Program-made: the position numbers and the translations under genes | The notes under the pieces: generated by a model | Database searches by the model: none | What the model saw: the letters and a program-made list of their open reading frames with translations, nothing else | Told to the model about the DNA's origin: nothing | Shown here: positions 52,656 to 61,424 of the stretch, in pieces | How positions within the stretch are numbered: position 1 is the first letter of the stretch | Layout of the letters: each line of letters starts with the position of its first letter | From: Azorhizobium sp943371865 | Lineage (GTDB): Bacteria; Pseudomonadota; Alphaproteobacteria; Rhizobiales; Xanthobacteraceae | Reading direction: 5' to 3' | Assembly (NCBI RefSeq): GCF_943371865.1 | Contig: NZ_CALRWL010000011.1 | Location: forward strand, 1-64,000 | Length of the DNA: 64,000 nt

Positions 52656-53686
52656 GGCTGGCCCTCCGCTTCCAGGGGTTTGGGCGCCGCCATCGGTTTC
52701 CGGCGGCGGGGGGCGAACAGATCCTCCAGCTTCGGCACGATGCCGCGGGGCATCACGAACAGGATCAGGATCAGCACCGCGCCATAGACGATCCACTGCG
52801 CCTCCGGCGCCATCACCGGCCGCAGCGCCACCGGCAGAAGGCCGAAAATCAGCCCGCCCACCACCGGGCCGGCCAAGGTGCCCTTGCCGCCGCTCACCAC
52901 CATGATGACCATGGTCACCGTGGTGGCGAAGATGAAGATATCCGGATCGACGATGCGGAAATAATGCGCATAAAGCGAGCCCGCCGCCCCGGCCATGGCG
53001 GCAGAGGCTGTGGCGGCGATGGTCAGCGTGCGGGTGGCATTCACCCCCACGGAGAGGGCGAGTGCCTCATTCTCCTTCAGCCCGCGCATGGCGCGGCCGA
53101 AGCGCGAGCGGGTGAAGCGCATCACCACCAGATAGCTGAGCGCCGCCACCGCCAGCACCAGATAATAATTCTGCACCTTGGTGCGGAAGATCATCTCGCC
53201 CACGCCCGGCAAGCCGAGGCGCATGGCGGGAATGCCGGTGAGCGCCAGCGGCCCCTGGGTCAGCTCCACCCAATTCAGCGCCACCAGCCGCACCACTTCG
53301 GCGAACGAGATGGTGACGATAACGAAATAGGCCCCACGCACCCGGAACGACAGCCGCCCCACCAGATAGCCCGTTGCGCCGGCGATCAACACCGCCAGGA
53401 CGAAGCCGACGACCGGCGGCCACGGCTCATGCACCACCCGCCAGCCGAACAGCAGCTCCGCATCGAAGCCCAGCGCGGTGAGCGCGCTCACATAAGCGCC
53501 GATGCCGAAGAAGGCCACATGCCCGAGGCTGAGCTGGCCGGTATAGCCCAGCAGCAGATTGAGGCTCATGGCGCCGATGGTGAAGATGCCGGTCTGGATC
53601 AGCGCATTGAGCAGATAGGGATCGCTCAAGCCCAGCGGCAGCAGCGCCAGGATGACCAGGAGGAGAAGGGGGAAATAGCGCATCAT
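52652..53686 (-). CDS. livM: branched-chain amino acid-type ABC transporter permease LivM
   Basis: A 344-residue permease with about ten helices. LLLGYTGQLSLGHVAFFGIG is the LivM hallmark, with RFGRAMRGLKENEALALSVG (ATPase-contact loop) and VVSGGKGTLAGPVVGGLIFG. Tandem ATG codons at 53684-53686 overlap the livH stop; longer frames upstream are livH in another frame. The C-terminal tail (APRRRKPMAAPKPLEAEGQP) is polar. Confidence 0.92.
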   Translation of the reverse strand: MMRYFPLLLLVILALLPLGLSDPYLLNALIQTGIFTIGAMSLNLLLGYTGQLSLGHVAFFGIGAYVSALTALGFDAELLFGWRVVHEPWPPVVGFVLAVLIAGATGYLVGRLSFRVRGAYFVIVTISFAEVVRLVALNWVELTQGPLALTGIPAMRLGLPGVGEMIFRTKVQNYYLVLAVAALSYLVVMRFTRSRFGRAMRGLKENEALALSVGVNATRTLTIAATASAAMAGAAGSLYAHYFRIVDPDIFIFATTVTMVIMVVSGGKGTLAGPVVGGLIFGLLPVALRPVMAPEAQWIVYGAVLILILFVMPRGIVPKLEDLFAPRRRKPMAAPKPLEAEGQP

Positions 53687-54555
53687 CCGATCCGCTCCGC
53701 GCGGGCGAACAGGCCGGTGGGCTTGACCAGCAGCACCGCGATGATGATGAGAAAGCCCATGGCGTCGCGATAGCCCGAGGACACGTAGCCGGCCCCAAAT
53801 TCCTCCGCCAAGGCAAGGATAAAGCCGCCGATGGTGGCGCCGGTGATGGAGCCGAGCCCGCCGAGAATGACGATGGCGAAGGCTTTGACCGCCGCCAGAT
53901 CGCCCATCTGCGGGAACACCACATAGACCGGCCCCAGCAAGGCGCCGGCGGCAGCAGCCAGACTGGAGCCGATGGCGAAGGTGGCGGTGTAGATGAAGCC
54001 CACATTCACCCCCATCAGCGCCGCCGTGTCCGCATCCTGGAAGCTGGCGCGCATGGCCCGGCCCAATTTGGTGCCGTTGATGGCGCCATAGGTGATCGCG
54101 ATCAGCGCCAGCGCGGCGGCGAACACGAACACCCGCAGCCAGGACAAGGACACCGGGCCGATCTGCAATGGCGCATCGGGAAAGGGCGAGGGAATGGCTT
54201 TGGCGACGCCGCCGAAGATCCACAATGTGCCCGATTGCAGGATGATGCCGGCGCCGATCATCACCAGCATGGTGGTATCGATATCCGAGCCGCGCAGCGG
54301 GCGCAGCAGCACGAACTCGATCACCGCCCCCAGCACCAGCCCGGCGAGGATGGCCACCGGCAGCGCCAGGAAGAAGTCCAGCCCCAGCGCCACCGAGGCG
54401 ATGTAGGCGGCATAGGCGCCGAAGGTATAAAGCGCGCCATGGGTGAAATTCACCACATTCATGATGCCGAAGATCAGCGTCAGGCCGATGCCCAGCAGCG
54501 CATAGGTGCCGCCGAGCACCAGCGTATTGGCGAGATGTTGCAGGGCTTGCGTCAC
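53683..54555 (-). CDS. livH: branched-chain amino acid-type ABC transporter permease LivH
   Basis: A 290-residue permease. ALLGIGLTLIFGIMNVVNFT HG-type start (residues about 20-41), LGRAMRASFQDADTAALMGV (ATPase-contact loop) and VILGGLGSITGATIGGFILA are LivH signatures. Pairs with LivM. A 351-bp gap with a palindromic repeat separates it from the binding-protein gene upstream, suggesting differential expression of the binding protein and the membrane parts. Confidence 0.92.
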   Translation of the reverse strand: MTQALQHLANTLVLGGTYALLGIGLTLIFGIMNVVNFTHGALYTFGAYAAYIASVALGLDFFLALPVAILAGLVLGAVIEFVLLRPLRGSDIDTTMLVMIGAGIILQSGTLWIFGGVAKAIPSPFPDAPLQIGPVSLSWLRVFVFAAALALIAITYGAINGTKLGRAMRASFQDADTAALMGVNVGFIYTATFAIGSSLAAAAGALLGPVYVVFPQMGDLAAVKAFAIVILGGLGSITGATIGGFILALAEEFGAGYVSSGYRDAMGFLIIIAVLLVKPTGLFARAERIG

Positions 54556-54700
54556 GGGCGGCTCCGAAATGAGCGGAAGATCAGGAATTGGTCAGAGAAG
54601 GCCCCGCCCGGCACGGCGCCGGGCGGGGATTGGTGGCCGTTTGCGACCACAAAGGCGCTCGATGCGCCCTCGGTCGTCAGACCCGAATGACTCTACCGGT

Positions 54701-54810
54701 CGTCATGCCCGGCCTTGTGCCGGGCATCCACGCCGCGCGGCTTGCGCCAACGTCAGAGGACGTGTCCAAGCCCAACCGCGTGGATGGCCGGGACAAGCCC
54801 GGCCATGACG
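54701..54810. repeat. paired-hairpin palindromic intergenic repeat
   Basis: Two 32-base arms, 54701-54732 and 54779-54810, are inverted copies matching at 28 of 32 positions. Each arm also folds on its own: TGCCCGGC/GCCGGGCA on the left and TGGCCGGG/CCCGGCCA on the right. The four differences fall in base-paired positions and are compensatory, so both hairpins stay intact. A partial third copy (CCCGGCCATGAC) follows at about 54860. The surrounding gap (54556-54906, livH to the binding-protein gene) contains no gene. This is the style of REP-like or rhizobial intergenic palindromic elements. Confidence 0.85.
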
Positions 54811-54906
54811 AATGGAGAGGGTGTGGAGGAAGGGCTAGGAGCACCCCTCCAGGCCGAGCCCGGCCATGACCAAGGGAGGGACCTGCGCCCCTGCCGGCAC
54901 AGCCCG

Positions 54907-56061
54907 TCAGAGATTGACCAGGCTGACCTTCCCGCCCTCGATCTTGATGAGATAGACCAGAGGCTTGCTCTGGCCGCTCTCCTTGCCTTCGGGGCCGGAC
55001 TTGGCGAAGGCGATGGGGCCGTTGAGGCCGGTGAGCTTCACTTCCCAGAACCCCTTCTGGATCGCCTTCGGCTCGGCGGCGCCGCCCTTCTCGATGGCGG
55101 CGGCGATGGTGCGGATGCCGTCATAGCCGCGGAAGCTCTCGGTGGCGCCGGCGAATTCGAAGCCGCGCTTCTTCCACTCGCCGAGGAAATAAGCGGTGGC
55201 GGCGGGATCGGGGGTCTGGGCCGGATCCCACGGCAGGAAGGTGGTGAGGTGCATGGTGCCCTCGGCCGCCGCCCCGGCCTGGGCGATGATCTGGTCCGGA
55301 TTCTGCGAGCCGCCGGTGGTGATCACCCGCTTCTTAAGCCCCAGCGCCGCCATCTGCTTGAAGATGAGGGTCAGCTGGTCCACCGCCGTGGTGATGATGA
55401 TGGTGTCGCTGTCGGAGGCCTTGATCTTGGCCAGCTGCGCGCTCATGTCCTGCGCCGCAGGGTCCATGGTCTCCACCAGGCCCACCTGCACGCCCTTGGT
55501 CTTGAACATGGCGCCGAAATCCAGCGAGGCGCCGCGGCCCCAGTCATTGTTGATGACCAGGAAATCCACCTTCTTCAGGCCCAGCTTGTCCACCTTGGGC
55601 GCGAACAGTTCCGCCTCCAGCGCCGAGGGCGGCGAGATGCGGAAGATATAGGGATTGCCCGAGGTGGTGATCTTGCCGGAGGAGGAGGTCTCCACCAGCA
55701 TGGGCACTTCATAATCCATCAGTTTGGGCATCACCGCGAGCGTCAGGCTGGAGCCCCAGGCGCCCATCATCACCGGGGTCTTGTCGGAGGTGATCAGCTT
55801 TTCAGCAACGGCTGCCGCCTCGGTGGGGTTGCTCTTATTGTCCTCGATCACCAATTCGATCTTCTTGCCGAGCACGCCGCCCTTGGCGTTGATCTCGTCG
55901 GCGGCGATCTTGGCGCCGTTCACCACATAGGTGCCGGAGGCGGCGAACGGGCCGGTGAGCGGCTCGTTGACGCCGATCTTGATGGTCTGGGCGGAGGCCG
56001 CACTGGCCAAAAGGGTCAGCGACAAGGCGGCAAGCGAGGCAAAGCGGAACGGTGTCGTCAT
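54907..56061 (-). CDS. livK: branched-chain amino acid-type ABC transporter substrate-binding protein
   Basis: A 384-residue periplasmic binding protein of the leucine-binding type I fold. The signal peptide ends SAASAQ. The mature start IKIGVNEPLTGPFAASGTYV, then DEINAKGGVLGKKIELVIED and IFRISPPSALEAELFAPK, are typical; GYDGIRTIAAAIEKGGAA marks the second lobe. It delivers the substrate to LivHMGF. Many such proteins carry aromatic or amide compounds rather than branched-chain amino acids. Its position directly behind a molybdenum-hydroxylase operon suggests the hydroxylase substrate is the ligand. The gene symbol denotes the family only. Confidence 0.85.
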   Translation of the reverse strand: MTTPFRFASLAALSLTLLASAASAQTIKIGVNEPLTGPFAASGTYVVNGAKIAADEINAKGGVLGKKIELVIEDNKSNPTEAAAVAEKLITSDKTPVMMGAWGSSLTLAVMPKLMDYEVPMLVETSSSGKITTSGNPYIFRISPPSALEAELFAPKVDKLGLKKVDFLVINNDWGRGASLDFGAMFKTKGVQVGLVETMDPAAQDMSAQLAKIKASDSDTIIITTAVDQLTLIFKQMAALGLKKRVITTGGSQNPDQIIAQAGAAAEGTMHLTTFLPWDPAQTPDPAATAYFLGEWKKRGFEFAGATESFRGYDGIRTIAAAIEKGGAAEPKAIQKGFWEVKLTGLNGPIAFAKSGPEGKESGQSKPLVYLIKIEGGKVSLVNL

Positions 56062-56132
56062 CGCGGTCTCCTGGGGTGAACGTGAAACGGGTGAAGGGGC
56101 AGGCGCAAGCAGGCGTGGGCGGTAAAAACGGG

Positions 56133-57353
56133 CTAGGGCGGGCCGACGCGCGGCGTTCGCCAGCGGGCCAGCCGGGCGGCGGCCAGCGCGAGGAGCAGAC
56201 GCAGCGGATTGAGCCCGGTGCGCGTTGCGGCGGCAGGCGGCGCCCCCGCCATGAGGGCTTCCAGATTGCGAGCGAAATCGGCGGTGAGCCGCCCGGCGAT
56301 GTCGCGCACCAGGCCGGGGCGGCCGAACTGCGCCAGCGGCCCCTTCAGCGTGTAGCCCACGGACAGCAGGACTTCGCTGGTGCCCGGCGCCGCGCCGGGA
56401 CGCACCTGGTAGCGCACCTCGCCCTGGGTGGCGGAACGCCCGCCGGCATCGGCGCCCGCGCCGACGATGCGGCCTCTCAGATTGGCCTCATCCCGCGTCA
56501 CCTGCGCCGCGCCGCGGAAGGTGGCGCCGATGGGGCCGATCTGGATGCGCATGCCGCCCACCACCTGCTCCGGCGTCGGCATCGCCTCCACGAAGGCGCC
56601 GGGCAGACAGGCCGCCACCTCGGGGATGCGCGAGAACACGGCGAACACCGCGTCCGGCGGTTGAGCGAGCGTCAGCATTTGCTCGAAGCTGTGGGCGGGG
56701 ACGAATGCGGCGTCGATGAGCGGCGCCGGGATCGGGCTCAACCGCACAACGGGTGCGATGCTAACGGCCAGGGGGGCGACGGGCGCCCCCTCCCCCGTGC
56801 TTGCATGGGCGCCCACCGGACCAAGCCCTCGTCCGGCGATCTGCGCGGGAATGCCGCGCGCACGGCGATCGGCGATCACCGCCAGCACCGCCCGCACGAT
56901 GCCCACATAGCCGGTGCAGCGGCAGAGGTTGCCGCTCAGCCCCAGGCGCACCCGGCGCTCGTCCGCCTCGGGCAGGCGCAGCACCAGATCGCGGGCGGAG
57001 ACCAGCATGCCCGGCGTGCAGAAGCCGCATTGCAGCGCATGCTCGCGATTGAAGGCGGCGCGCAATTCGCCCGCCACTTCATCGTCATCCAGACCCTCGA
57101 TGGTGGTGACGCTTGCCCCGCCGCAGCTACCGGCGAAGGTGAGGCAGGCGCGGGCCGGCTCGCCATCCAGCAACACGGTGCAGGCGCCGCACACCCCATG
57201 CTCGCAGCCCAGATGCGTGCCGGTGAGGTTGAGGTCCTCGCGCACGAAATCCGCCAGATGGGTGCGCGGCTCCACCAAGGCCGAGACGGCGCTGCCGTTG
57301 ACGGTGAGTGCGACCGTCTGCGCCTCGGGGGCGATGAGCTGATGCACGCTCAT
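56133..57353 (-). CDS. molybdenum hydroxylase [2Fe-2S] subunit fused to a CoxG domain
   Basis: A 406-residue fusion. Residues about 12-170 are a CoxS-type iron-sulfur subunit: LGCEHGVCGACTVLLDGEPA (plant-type cluster) and LQCGFCTPGMLVS with NLCRCTGYVGIV (second cluster). After a linker (about 170-215), residues about 218-370 form a CoxG/SRPBCC domain (AVFAVFSRIPEVAACLPGAF, MRIQIGPIGATFRGAAQVTR), ending in a hydrophobic and basic tail (LRLLLALAAARLARWR) of the kind that anchors CoxG to the membrane. CoxG is normally a separate protein that brings CO dehydrogenase to the membrane/quinone pool. No stop or frameshift was found at the junction. Start overlaps the coxM-like stop by four bases. Confidence 0.9.
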   Translation of the reverse strand: MSVHQLIAPEAQTVALTVNGSAVSALVEPRTHLADFVREDLNLTGTHLGCEHGVCGACTVLLDGEPARACLTFAGSCGGASVTTIEGLDDDEVAGELRAAFNREHALQCGFCTPGMLVSARDLVLRLPEADERRVRLGLSGNLCRCTGYVGIVRAVLAVIADRRARGIPAQIAGRGLGPVGAHASTGEGAPVAPLAVSIAPVVRLSPIPAPLIDAAFVPAHSFEQMLTLAQPPDAVFAVFSRIPEVAACLPGAFVEAMPTPEQVVGGMRIQIGPIGATFRGAAQVTRDEANLRGRIVGAGADAGGRSATQGEVRYQVRPGAAPGTSEVLLSVGYTLKGPLAQFGRPGLVRDIAGRLTADFARNLEALMAGAPPAAATRTGLNPLRLLLALAAARLARWRTPRVGPP

Positions 57354-58204
57354 GCGGCGGCCCTTTCCTGATCCGATTGCAACGCCTGCACAACAGCGCG
57401 GCGCAGCACTTCCCCATGCACATGGCGGTCGGTGGCGTCCGTCACGCCCGCCGCGCGCAAGGCGGCATCGGCGGCGCTCATGTCGAGCGCGAAATGCGCC
57501 CCCAGGCAGGCCCGACCGTCCGCGATCACCACCGGCGGACGATCCAGCGCGCCCATCACCAGACAAGCGGTGCCGCGCGCGGGGTCGATCAGCGCCACGC
57601 CGATGGCATGGGCGAACTCGCCCACCTTGCGGGCATGCTTCACATAGCCGAAGCGGGCGGTGGGCGCGGGCACCGGCAGGCGCACCGCCACCAGCATCTC
57701 GCCCGGCCACAGCGCGGTGGAGAGGGCGCCGGTGAGGAAATCGCCCAGCGCCAGACGGCGGCGGCCGTTGGGGCCGGCCAGCTCGACGGACGCATCCAGC
57801 GCGCTGAGCGAATTCACCCAATCGGCGGCGGGGTCCGCATGGCACAGGCTCCCGCCAATGGTGCCGCGATTGCGCACGGCGCGATAGGCGATGCCCCCCG
57901 CCACCCGCGCCAGCAGCGCGGCGAGCGGGTCGCTGTCATCGCCGAGCGCGATGCGGCCATCCTCGATGTCCGCATGGGTCACCAAGGCGCCCAGCACCAG
58001 CGCCTCGCCGTCGCGGGCGCAAGTGCGCAATTCAGCGAGACCGGCGATGTCCAGCACCAGATCGGGCTCGGCGAGACGCAGATTGAGCATGGGACCCAGA
58101 GACTGGCCCCCGGCCATGATCTTTACCGCCCCGCCGGGCGCGAGCAGCGCGAGGGCTTCCGTGAGATCGCGCGGGCGATGCAGAGCGAAGGGCGCGGGCT
58201 TCAT
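57350..58204 (-). CDS. molybdenum hydroxylase FAD-binding subunit (CoxM type)
   Basis: A 284-residue flavin subunit. The two FAD motifs are IMAGGQSLGPMLNLRLAEPD (residues about 30-49) and GTIGGSLCHADPAADW (about 115-130). It passes electrons from the iron-sulfur centres to an acceptor. Four-base overlaps with the neighbours on both sides indicate translational coupling of the three subunits. Confidence 0.92.
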   Translation of the reverse strand: MKPAPFALHRPRDLTEALALLAPGGAVKIMAGGQSLGPMLNLRLAEPDLVLDIAGLAELRTCARDGEALVLGALVTHADIEDGRIALGDDSDPLAALLARVAGGIAYRAVRNRGTIGGSLCHADPAADWVNSLSALDASVELAGPNGRRRLALGDFLTGALSTALWPGEMLVAVRLPVPAPTARFGYVKHARKVGEFAHAIGVALIDPARGTACLVMGALDRPPVVIADGRACLGAHFALDMSAADAALRAAGVTDATDRHVHGEVLRRAVVQALQSDQERAAA

Positions 58205-60567
58205 GCGGCGTCCCTCCGGCTGAGGGCGGCGCGCGCCGCCAGGATGGCGTCGACGATGCGGCGCGGGGTGACGGGCGAGTGCAGCATCTCCACGCCCAGC
58301 GGGCGCAGCGCGTCATTGATGGCATTGGCCACCGCCGCCGGCGGGGCGATGGCGCCGCCCTCGCCAATGCCCTTCACACCGAAGCGGGTGTAGGGCGAGG
58401 GCGTCTCCATATGGTCGATGCGCGGCTCCGGCACCTCAGCGGCGCCGGGCAGCAGATAGTCGGCGAGCGTCGAGGCCAAGGGCTGGCCGGCGGCATCGAA
58501 GCGCATCTCCTCATAGAGCGCGGTGCCCAGCCCCTGAGCGAGGCCGCCATAGATCTGGCCGTCCACCACCAGGGGATTCACCAGGGTGCCGCCATCTTCG
58601 ACGATGACGTAGTCGAGGATCTCCACCGCGCCCAATGCCGGGTCCACCGCCAGCACCACCGCATGGGCGGCATAGCTGAAGGTGCCGCTGTCGCGCACCG
58701 GCTTGTAGCCGGCGGTGACTTCCAGCCCGCCCGCATCCACGCCGGGGGGCAGGTCCTGCGGCCGGCGATACCAGATGTGCGCGATCTGCGAGAGCGATAC
58801 GTCGCCGGTGGGGCCGATCACCCGGCCGTCGGCTACCCGCACGTCGGTGAGATCCGCTTGCAAGAGATGGGCGCCGATGCGGCGGGCGCGCTCGGCCAAT
58901 TCGGTGCAGGCGGTGGCGACCGCGCCGCCGGCCATCACCATCACGCGCGAGCCCCAGCTGCCGGTGGAATACGGCGTCATGGCGGTGTCGCCATGGACCA
59001 GGCGGGTGCGCGCCACCGGCACGCCGAGGATCTCATGCGCCACCTGGGCGAGCGTCGTCTCCAGCCCCTGGCCGTGGGAATGGGCGCCGATGCGCAGTTC
59101 CAGGCCGCCATCGGGCGTGAAGCGGGCGCCGGCCTGCTCGAAGCCCGGCACCATGGGAATGCCCCAGCCGGAATAGACCGAAGTGCCGTGCGCCGCCTGC
59201 TCGCAATAGATGGAGAGGCCGAGACCGATGCGCCGGCCGTCGTCTTCGCCGCGCGCCTGCCGGGCGCGCACGCCGGCCGCATCGATGGAAATGAGCGCCC
59301 GCTCAAGCGCCTGGGGATAATCGCCGCTGTCGAAATGCTTGGCGGTGATGTTGTTGAACGGCATCTGCTCGGGCCGCACCAGGTTTTTCAGCCGCACCAC
59401 TTCGGGGGCAAGGCCGGCGGCGGCGGCCACCGCGTCCAGCGCCAGTTCCAAAGCGAAGCACACGCCGGTGCGCGCCACGCCGCGATAGGGCAGGATCGGG
59501 CATTTGTTGGTGGCCACCGACCAGGTGCGGCAGCGGAAGGCGGGAAAGTCATAGGGGCCGGGCAGAATGCTCGCCACCTGCGCCGCTTCCAGACACGCGG
59601 AAAAGGGATAAGCGGAATAGGCGCCGCTATCGACCGTCGCCTCGCACTCCACGCCGCGCAAGGTGCCGTCGCGGTCGGCATAGAGGGTGATCTCGTAATG
59701 GTGCTCGCGGCAATTGGCGTTGGCGGTCAGATGCTCGCGGCGATCCTCCAGCCAGCGCAGAGGATGGCCGCAGCGCTGTGCCAGCCAGCCCAGGCACACC
59801 TCCTCCGCCAGCAATATGGCCTTGTATCCGAAGCCGCCGCCCACGTCGGGCGAGACGATGCGGATGCGGCCTTCCTCCAGGCCCAGGCATTCGGCGAGGC
59901 CGGTGCGCACGATATGCGGCATCTGGCTGGCGGTATGGAACACCATCTGGTCGGCGCGATGATCCAGATGCACCACCACGCCGCGGCCCTCGATGGGCGC
60001 CATGCACTGGCGGGCGGTGGAGATGGTGCGCGAGACCTTGATGGGGGCGTCCAGAGCGGCGGCCATATTGATGTCGACCAAGGTCTCCAGGAAGACATTG
60101 TCGCCCCAGTGCTCATGCACCAAAGGCGCGCCGGGCGCGCGGGCGGCGATCATGTCGGAGACGGCGGGCAGTTCGTCCAGATCCAGCGTCACGCGGGCGG
60201 CGATGTCCTCGGCTTCCGCGCGGGTGGGGGCGACGCACATGGCGATCAGCTCGCCCACTTGCCGCACCTTGCCGGTGGCCAGCACCGGCTGCTCGGAGAC
60301 CTTGAACCCCGGCAGGCCGGACACGGCGCGGATGGGCTTCACCCCCTCCAGATCGGCGGCGATGAACACCCGGTGGCGATCCGCCGGGGGAATGGAAATG
60401 CCGCGGATGCGCGCATGAGCAAGCGGGCTGCGCACGAAGGCCACGTCCTGCATGCCCGGCAACTTGATGTCGCCCACGAACTGGCCGCGCCCGCGCATGA
60501 GGCGGTCGTCCTCCTTGCGCGGCAGGCGGGCGCCGACGCCCTCGCCCGATGATGAGCGCGCGCTCAT
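58201..60567 (-). CDS. molybdenum hydroxylase large subunit (CoxL form II-like, not CO dehydrogenase)
   Basis: A 788-residue xanthine-oxidase-family large subunit that binds molybdopterin cytosine dinucleotide. Visible are GGGFGYKAILLAEEVCLGWL, the active-site loop region PYRGVARTGVCFALELALDA (360-379) and the catalytic glutamate in GVKGIGEGGAIAPP (Glu736). True CO dehydrogenase has AYRCSFR with a copper-binding cysteine; here the position is Gly363, so CO oxidation is not expected. Such enzymes hydroxylate N-heterocycles or oxidise aldehydes. Family members cannot be assigned a substrate from sequence. Start overlaps the upstream hydrolase stop. Confidence 0.9.
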   Translation of the reverse strand: MSARSSSGEGVGARLPRKEDDRLMRGRGQFVGDIKLPGMQDVAFVRSPLAHARIRGISIPPADRHRVFIAADLEGVKPIRAVSGLPGFKVSEQPVLATGKVRQVGELIAMCVAPTRAEAEDIAARVTLDLDELPAVSDMIAARAPGAPLVHEHWGDNVFLETLVDINMAAALDAPIKVSRTISTARQCMAPIEGRGVVVHLDHRADQMVFHTASQMPHIVRTGLAECLGLEEGRIRIVSPDVGGGFGYKAILLAEEVCLGWLAQRCGHPLRWLEDRREHLTANANCREHHYEITLYADRDGTLRGVECEATVDSGAYSAYPFSACLEAAQVASILPGPYDFPAFRCRTWSVATNKCPILPYRGVARTGVCFALELALDAVAAAAGLAPEVVRLKNLVRPEQMPFNNITAKHFDSGDYPQALERALISIDAAGVRARQARGEDDGRRIGLGLSIYCEQAAHGTSVYSGWGIPMVPGFEQAGARFTPDGGLELRIGAHSHGQGLETTLAQVAHEILGVPVARTRLVHGDTAMTPYSTGSWGSRVMVMAGGAVATACTELAERARRIGAHLLQADLTDVRVADGRVIGPTGDVSLSQIAHIWYRRPQDLPPGVDAGGLEVTAGYKPVRDSGTFSYAAHAVVLAVDPALGAVEILDYVIVEDGGTLVNPLVVDGQIYGGLAQGLGTALYEEMRFDAAGQPLASTLADYLLPGAAEVPEPRIDHMETPSPYTRFGVKGIGEGGAIAPPAAVANAINDALRPLGVEMLHSPVTPRRIVDAILAARAALSRRDAA

Positions 60568-61424
60568 GCCAGCGCATCTCCCAGAATGGCCTGGGCGGTG
60601 CGCACCAGCAGGCCGCCGGGGCGGCGCAATTCCTCCAGGATGGAAAAGTGGTTGGCCCCCACCACCGGAACCAGCGGCCCCGGCGCATGGGCACCGGCGC
60701 GCAGGGCATGGAGGGCGCGGGCATCGGCCACCAGAGCCGGCACTTCCGCCGTGCCATAGGCGATGGCGAGCGGCTTCTTCACCACCGGCAGCCGCAGCGG
60801 CGAGAGAGTGGCGATCTCATCGTCGGTAAGCTTGAGCGCGGTGTTGAGGAAGGTGTCGCGCAGCGGCCCCAGCTCGAACACGCCGGAAATGGCAAGGCCC
60901 GCCGTCACCGCCGGATGGGCCAGATGCAGCGCCGCCAGATGCCCGCCCGCCGACCAGCCGGACACCACCAGCGGCCCGGCGATGCCGTGCGCCGGCCCGT
61001 CCGCCTTCAGCACGTCCAGCGCGCTGCCGATCTCGGTCACGATGGCCGCAAGCGACGCCTCCGGGGCCAGGGTATGGCTGGGCATCGCCACCGACCAGCC
61101 CGCCGCCGCTGCGCCCTCGGCAAAAGCGGCGAACAGCACGCGGGAATTGCGCTGCCAATAGCCGCCATGGATGAAGACGAGACACGGCGCGGCGGGGTCC
61201 GCCGCCGGATAGAGATCGAGCTTCTGCCGCGCGCCCGGCCCATAAGGCACGTCCAGATGGGCGGCATGCGCGGCGCGATAGGCGCTGGCGGCTTCATCGC
61301 GCGCCGTCACCCAGGCGGCGCTGTCGGGCACCGCCAGATTGTTGTTATAGGCCGCATCCCGCTCGGCCTGGGACAAGCTGCCCCAGACCGTTTGCGGGGT
61401 CGGCGCGGCCGCCTGCGCGCTCAC
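60564..61424 (-). CDS. arylformamidase-like alpha/beta hydrolase
   Basis: A 286-residue hydrolase with FIHGGYWQRNSRVLFAAFAE (the HGGYW oxyanion motif of kynurenine formamidase-like enzymes), nucleophile elbow SGWSAGGHLAALHLAHPA and a histidine in VVGANHFSILEEL. Family members hydrolyse N-formyl amides or esters. It starts with GTG at 61424, overlapping the amidohydrolase stop, and its own stop overlaps the large-subunit start. Its place between an amidohydrolase and a hydroxylase suggests it opens or deformylates an intermediate. No kynurenine pathway gene is nearby, so kynurenine formamidase itself is unlikely. Confidence 0.82.
   Translation of the reverse strand: MSAQAAAPTPQTVWGSLSQAERDAAYNNNLAVPDSAAWVTARDEAASAYRAAHAAHLDVPYGPGARQKLDLYPAADPAAPCLVFIHGGYWQRNSRVLFAAFAEGAAAAGWSVAMPSHTLAPEASLAAIVTEIGSALDVLKADGPAHGIAGPLVVSGWSAGGHLAALHLAHPAVTAGLAISGVFELGPLRDTFLNTALKLTDDEIATLSPLRLPVVKKPLAIAYGTAEVPALVADARALHALRAGAHAPGPLVPVVGANHFSILEELRRPGGLLVRTAQAILGDALA

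Noticed and set aside
54556..54906. Possible CRISPR repeats in the livK-livH gap
   Set aside because: The repeats are inverted, only two and a fragment, and have no regular spacers; they form a palindromic intergenic element. No CRISPR array or cas gene was seen in the window.
58201..60567. Carbon-monoxide dehydrogenase annotation
   Set aside because: The copper-binding cysteine of the AYRCSFR loop is replaced (Gly363).
60564..61424. Kynurenine formamidase (kynB) annotation
   Set aside because: Motifs fit the wider family, but no kynurenine pathway gene is nearby and the operon context differs.
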